Source of the DNA: Thermoplasmata archaeon
Lineage (GTDB): Archaea > Thermoplasmatota > Thermoplasmata > Lutacidiplasmatales > UBA184
Length of the DNA: 7,381 nt
Reading direction: 5' to 3'
Assembly (NCBI GenBank): GCA_030043405.1
Contig: JASHXS010000036.1
Location: 1-7,381 of the forward strand
Part shown: one piece after another, positions 5,266 to 7,381 of the stretch
Position numbering within the stretch: position 1 is the stretch's first letter
How the letters are laid out: each line of letters opens with the position of its first letter
Notes under the pieces: model-generated
The model's database searches: none
What the model was told of the DNA's origin: nothing
What the model saw: the letters and a program-made list of their open reading frames with translations, nothing else
Translations under genes and position numbers: made by a program

Positions 5266-5544
5266 TCATGGGGGCGGAACCGACGGGGGCGGCGCAACCC
5301 GGACCTTGACCAACGGGTGGCGCGGGAAGTAGTAGTAAACCAGGTAGGCCAAGATCGCCACGTAGAGGATGATGCCACCCACGATCGCCAAGATCGTGTT
5401 CTCCCACACCCGCGACGTTCCGTAGTCCTGGACGTAGCCCAGGAGCCCCGAGATCGCGACCGTGAATGCCAAGCCGAGGGAGACCTGGAGCGTCGAAGGG
5501 GGCTTCCGGTAGAAGACCACCGAAATCAGACCGGGAAGAATCAT
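5266..5544 (-). CDS. Small two-helix membrane protein, function unknown
   Basis: A 92-residue protein I do not recognise. After a short hydrophobic N-terminus (MILPGLISVVFYRKPPS), two clear membrane segments follow: VSLGLAFTVAISGLLGYV (21-38) and TILAIVGGIILYVAILAYLV (50-69), the latter ending in a Tyr cluster (YYYF, 70-73). A basic stretch (R75-R82) and a proline-rich tail (PPPSVPPP) complete it. The loop DYGTSRVWEN (40-49) lies between the helices. By the positive-inside rule the C-terminus is probably cytosolic. The start is ATG 5544, because GATATAAC (5567-5574) is centred about 26 nt upstream, the leaderless spacing seen at the other minus-strand genes; a GTG at 5559 would add five residues and fall too close to the TATA box. 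Small membrane subunits or toxins cannot be distinguished from the sequence. Confidence 0.7.
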   Translation of the reverse strand: MILPGLISVVFYRKPPSTLQVSLGLAFTVAISGLLGYVQDYGTSRVWENTILAIVGGIILYVAILAYLVYYYFPRHPLVKVRVAPPPSVPPP

Positions 5545-5566
5545 GACCGGGCAGACCACCCGAGCG

Positions 5567-5574
5567 TTATATCG
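5567..5574 (-). promoter_or_regulatory. TATA box for the two-helix membrane protein gene
   Basis: GATATAAC on the minus strand is the best TATA match in the window. Its centre is about 26 nt from ATG 5544, so the transcript is predicted to begin at or next to the start codon (leaderless). Confidence 0.65.
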
Positions 5575-5622
5575 CCGGAGACCGGCCGTGTCGTTCGGGC
5601 TTCAACTTTCTGGTCCAAACTA

Positions 5623-5639
5623 GCGAGCGGACCGCTCGC
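5623..5639. repeat. Perfect 8-bp inverted repeat with one-base centre
   Basis: GCGAGCGGACCGCTCGC reads as its own reverse complement around A5631. It lies about 50 bp upstream of the TATA box of the two-helix gene. On the minus strand it is followed by TAGTTTGG, so it could be a weak terminator for the M29-like transcript or an operator. Confidence 0.45.
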
Positions 5640-5830
5640 GCTGGGTTCGGTAGGCCACCCGTCCACCCGCGCCCGGCCCTGTGCGTGACCCCCGCCACCG
5701 TCCAACTCGGTGGTTGAGGGTGCCTGGACGAGGAACCGGCGGGCGGCAGGGGTGTCCCATGCCCCGGCTGACCCGCGTTCGGACGATCGAGGACCAGGGC
5801 GCCGGGCGAGGCTTCCGCACCGGGTGACTC

Positions 5831-5870
5831 ACGGCGCACTCGACAGCGCCGTCCGGGGGGGCCATCCCCC
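5831..5870 (-). terminator. Tandem hairpins downstream of the M29-like gene
   Basis: On the minus strand, about 30 nt past the stop, GGGGG/CCCCC (5866-5870 with 5857-5861, 4-nt loop) is followed by a perfect 7-bp stem (5846-5852 with 5831-5837, 8-nt loop). No T-tract follows, so termination is inferred from position only; RNA stabilisation is an alternative. Confidence 0.35.
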
Positions 5871-5899
5871 AGGCGCCGCCGGTGAGAGCGGGGCCCGAC

Positions 5900-7003
5900 T
5901 CAATGGGGGAGAGGGACGGCCTTCCCGTCCACCTCGACCCGGGCGCCAGCCACGATGGACCAGGCGAAGAGGCTCGAGGCATTCTTCCCGCCGGCGGACC
6001 GGTTCATCCCGACCGAGACCATGACCGCCCCCGCCTCGAGATCCTCGACCTGCGGCGTGTTGTGGAGCTTCGGGTTCAGCCCGATGGCGAGCTGCCCCGG
6101 TTGGTCCCGGCCCTTGCCCCCCTTCTGGAAGTCGGCCTCGAACTTCGACCCACCGGAGGCGAAGGTCGCGCTCGTGAGCCGTCCCTTTGCGAACTCGAAC
6201 CGGGGTTCGGTCGCGATCTGGTCATCGTAGTAGTCCGTTCGGTTCCCGACGATCACGCCGTCGGCGACCGACTCATCCAGGGCGACCCGGACGGAACCCG
6301 ACGGAAGGGTCGTCAGCATCCGAAAGGGTCGCTTCCGATCCTCCGGAGTCACCTGGCCGACGTTCGCCTGCGGCTCGCGTCCGGCGAGTCCGAGCGTGAG
6401 GTCGGTCCCGTTCTCGTGGGTGATGTGCACGCGCCGGCCGGCCCGGAGGGCCTTGACGATCGGCGCGGCGGACCGCGACAGCGTGGCTGGCTCGACGAGG
6501 GTGGCTTCCACGAGGTCGCGTGTCCAGGTGCGGAGATCGACCCCGTACGCCTGGGCGAGCGTCGGGTAGGGGCGACCGAGTTCCAGCCGCGCGCCCCGGA
6601 GCCCGGCTTTCCGAGCCGTGCTGTACCAGGCCGGGTTCCAAGCCATGAGCTGGTCGGCGTCCCGGACCGAGAGGGAGTTCAGGCGGACCCGGTCCCCGGG
6701 GCCCCACATATGGATGTAGACATCGGTCTTCGCGAGCGCCGCCCACTCATGGTCCGGCTTCTGGCCCAGGACCTTCGCTCCCCCGCTGTTGACCGTGTCC
6801 CAGTAGGCGGCCTCGTCCTCGTACAGGATGACCGGCAGGGCCTTCAAGCGGCGGGCCTCCCGGGCCAGGCTCACCGCCCACGGAAGAGTGTGCGGCCACG
6901 CCTCGATGGTGACGCTCTCCCCGGGCTTTACCTGGAGATTCTTGCGGAGGATGGACTGGGCCAGCCGGGACTCGGTATCCGTCGGGACGGGCGATTTCGG
7001 CAT
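5900..7003 (-). CDS. M29 aminopeptidase-like protein lacking the metal ligands
   Basis: A 367-residue protein of the M29 family (aminopeptidase T/PepS, COG2309), somewhat shorter than the usual 400 or so. The N-terminal half has the family start (NLQVKPGESVTIEAWPHTLP, 22-41) and Rossmann-like strands. The C-terminal half carries HITHENGTDLTLGLAGR (193-209), TLPSGSVRVALDES (232-245), PGQLAIGLNP (302-311), VEDLEAGAVMVSVG (319-332) and GGKNASSLFAWS (338-349). In active M29 enzymes two metals are held by Glu in 'P.GE', Glu in 'GE.giG', an acidic 'DEK' segment, His in 'GT[VI]H' and a terminal 'H.D'. Here these are Ser237, Gln304, Glu320/Asp321, Met328 and Ala347-Trp-Ser349. Peptidase activity is thus unlikely; substrate binding or a new reaction is possible. 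ATG 7003 is set by a TATA box centred 26 nt upstream; the frame runs open to 7177. Confidence 0.85.
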   Translation of the reverse strand: MPKSPVPTDTESRLAQSILRKNLQVKPGESVTIEAWPHTLPWAVSLAREARRLKALPVILYEDEAAYWDTVNSGGAKVLGQKPDHEWAALAKTDVYIHMWGPGDRVRLNSLSVRDADQLMAWNPAWYSTARKAGLRGARLELGRPYPTLAQAYGVDLRTWTRDLVEATLVEPATLSRSAAPIVKALRAGRRVHITHENGTDLTLGLAGREPQANVGQVTPEDRKRPFRMLTTLPSGSVRVALDESVADGVIVGNRTDYYDDQIATEPRFEFAKGRLTSATFASGGSKFEADFQKGGKGRDQPGQLAIGLNPKLHNTPQVEDLEAGAVMVSVGMNRSAGGKNASSLFAWSIVAGARVEVDGKAVPLPH

Positions 7004-7025
7004 GGCCGCCCCAGGGTCGCGGTCG

Positions 7026-7033
7026 TACTTATG
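7026..7033 (-). promoter_or_regulatory. TATA box for the M29-like gene
   Basis: CATAAGTA on the minus strand, preceded by AAAAATTCGG, is centred about 26 nt before ATG 7003, predicting a leaderless transcript. It lies in the 82-nt gap after the DUF4242 gene, so this gene need not depend on read-through. Confidence 0.6.
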
Positions 7034-7085
7034 TGCCGAATTTTTCCTCGGCCGCGGGTCCTCGCCCGCCGGGGCCCCGGGCGGA

Positions 7086-7325
7086 TCAGCCGCGGGTGGA
7101 CTCGACCTCGTCGATCCACTCGCACTCGATGCCGGCGTGTTGGTGGTGCTTCGCGACGGCCTCCCGATTGGGAGCATCGAGCACGCAGTAGACCTTGTTC
7201 TCCTTCTCGTTGAACAGGATGTCGTGATGGGTCACGCCGAAGGAGTCCTTGGGCGCGTGCTGCAACTTCTTCAGAACCTCCGGCGACAGCTTACCGAGCG
7301 GGTGGGTGTCGATGTACTTCGGCAT
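7086..7325 (-). CDS. DUF4242 (SCO4226-like, possible nickel-binding) protein
   Basis: A 79-residue protein matching DUF4242, the family of Streptomyces SCO4226, described as a small ferredoxin-fold, nickel-binding protein. The sequence follows the family pattern: an N-terminal strand (KYIDTHPLG, 3-11), a helix (SPEVLKKLQHAPKDSF), THHDILFNEKENKVYCVLDA (32-51) with a His pair and the typical 'yCv.daP', then NREAVAKHHQHAGIECEWID (53-72), whose His-rich helix ends in the 'H...G' signature. Histidines H33, H34, H60, H61 and H63 are candidate metal ligands. It is cytosolic with no signal peptide. ATG 7325 is supported by TTTCTTTAG centred about 27 nt upstream. It is followed by the M29-like gene on the same strand with its own TATA box. 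Metal binding here is inferred from the family. Confidence 0.9.
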   Translation of the reverse strand: MPKYIDTHPLGKLSPEVLKKLQHAPKDSFGVTHHDILFNEKENKVYCVLDAPNREAVAKHHQHAGIECEWIDEVESTRG

Positions 7326-7347
7326 GCCGGCCCCCAGACGTTGGCCC

Positions 7348-7356
7348 CTAAAGAAA
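7348..7356 (-). promoter_or_regulatory. TATA-like box for the DUF4242 gene
   Basis: TTTCTTTAG on the minus strand is centred about 27 nt upstream of ATG 7325, again the leaderless spacing. The same T-rich run directly follows the hairpin at 7357-7375. Confidence 0.5.
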
Positions 7357-7375
7357 CCCGAGGCCCGGCCTCGGG
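7348..7375 (-). terminator. Intrinsic-type terminator of the gene upstream of DUF4242
   Basis: CCCGAGGC (7357-7364) and GCCTCGGG (7368-7375) form a perfect 8-bp stem with a 3-nt loop. On the minus strand it is followed at once by TTTCTTT. This is the only hairpin in the window with a T-tract. It would end a minus-strand transcript entering from beyond the window. The T-tract also serves as the DUF4242 TATA-like box. Confidence 0.5.
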
Positions 7376-7381
7376 GGCGCC

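Larger units (their letters stand above)
5575..5899. other. Non-coding gap with inverted repeats
   Basis: I see no gene between the promoter of the two-helix gene and the stop of the M29-like gene; open frames here give Arg/Pro/Gly-rich translations without family resemblance. The gap holds a 17-bp near-palindrome (5623-5639), CCACCG/CGGTGG at 5695-5700/5708-5713 with a 7-nt loop, and two adjacent hairpins at 5831-5870. I checked for a tRNA: no T-arm (GGTTCRA) or matching acceptor stem was found. Confidence 0.5.

Noticed and set aside
5670..5745. Possible tRNA in the gap downstream of the M29-like gene (GCCCGGC near 5670, CGGGC near 5740)
   Set aside because: No GGTTCRA T-arm, no D-arm, and the acceptor ends do not pair over seven bases.
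5882..7213. A 443-codon open frame on the plus strand opposite the M29-like gene
   Set aside because: It mirrors the codon periodicity of a GC-rich gene; the translation is Arg/Pro/Gly/Val-rich with no family resemblance, while the minus strand has clear M29 segments and a TATA box.

Overview
The window is GC-rich and gene-dense. It most likely comes from an archaeon, and my best guess is a high-GC member of the Thermoplasmatota (lineage is inference; no marker gene is present). The main argument is promoter architecture. Short A/T-rich boxes (TTTATC, CTTATC, GATATAAC, CATAAGTA, TTTCTTTAG) stand out against the GC-rich background. They sit about 25-27 nt upstream of three starts (leaderless pattern) or 33-45 nt upstream of others, some of which also have a GGGGAGG-like ribosome-binding site. 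I see no bacterial -35 elements at the right spacing.

Left part, plus strand (1-4878): the 3' end of a small NAD(P)-binding epimerase-like protein; a RibD C-terminal/dihydrofolate-reductase-like protein; a YCII-family protein; a five-helix membrane protein of unknown function; a DsbA-like thioredoxin-fold protein with an altered active site (S-P-D-C); a DUF1275/YoaK-type membrane protein; a PNPOx-like flavin-fold protein; and a four-helix membrane protein resembling DUF420. The two halves converge at 4879-4925.

Right part, minus strand (7381-4926): a DUF4242 protein, an M29-aminopeptidase-like protein that appears to have lost all its metal ligands, a two-helix membrane protein and a DUF4287 protein.

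Most genes seem to have their own promoter and few are packed tightly, so this looks like a run of small single-domain accessory genes, not one operon. Many of the families are common in soil bacteria and are linked in general terms to redox, flavin or stress chemistry; no single pathway is evident. The intergenic gaps carry notable inverted repeats, including a terminator-like hairpin at the right edge whose T-tract doubles as the TATA box of the next gene. No rRNA, tRNA, CRISPR array, transposase or integrase was found.
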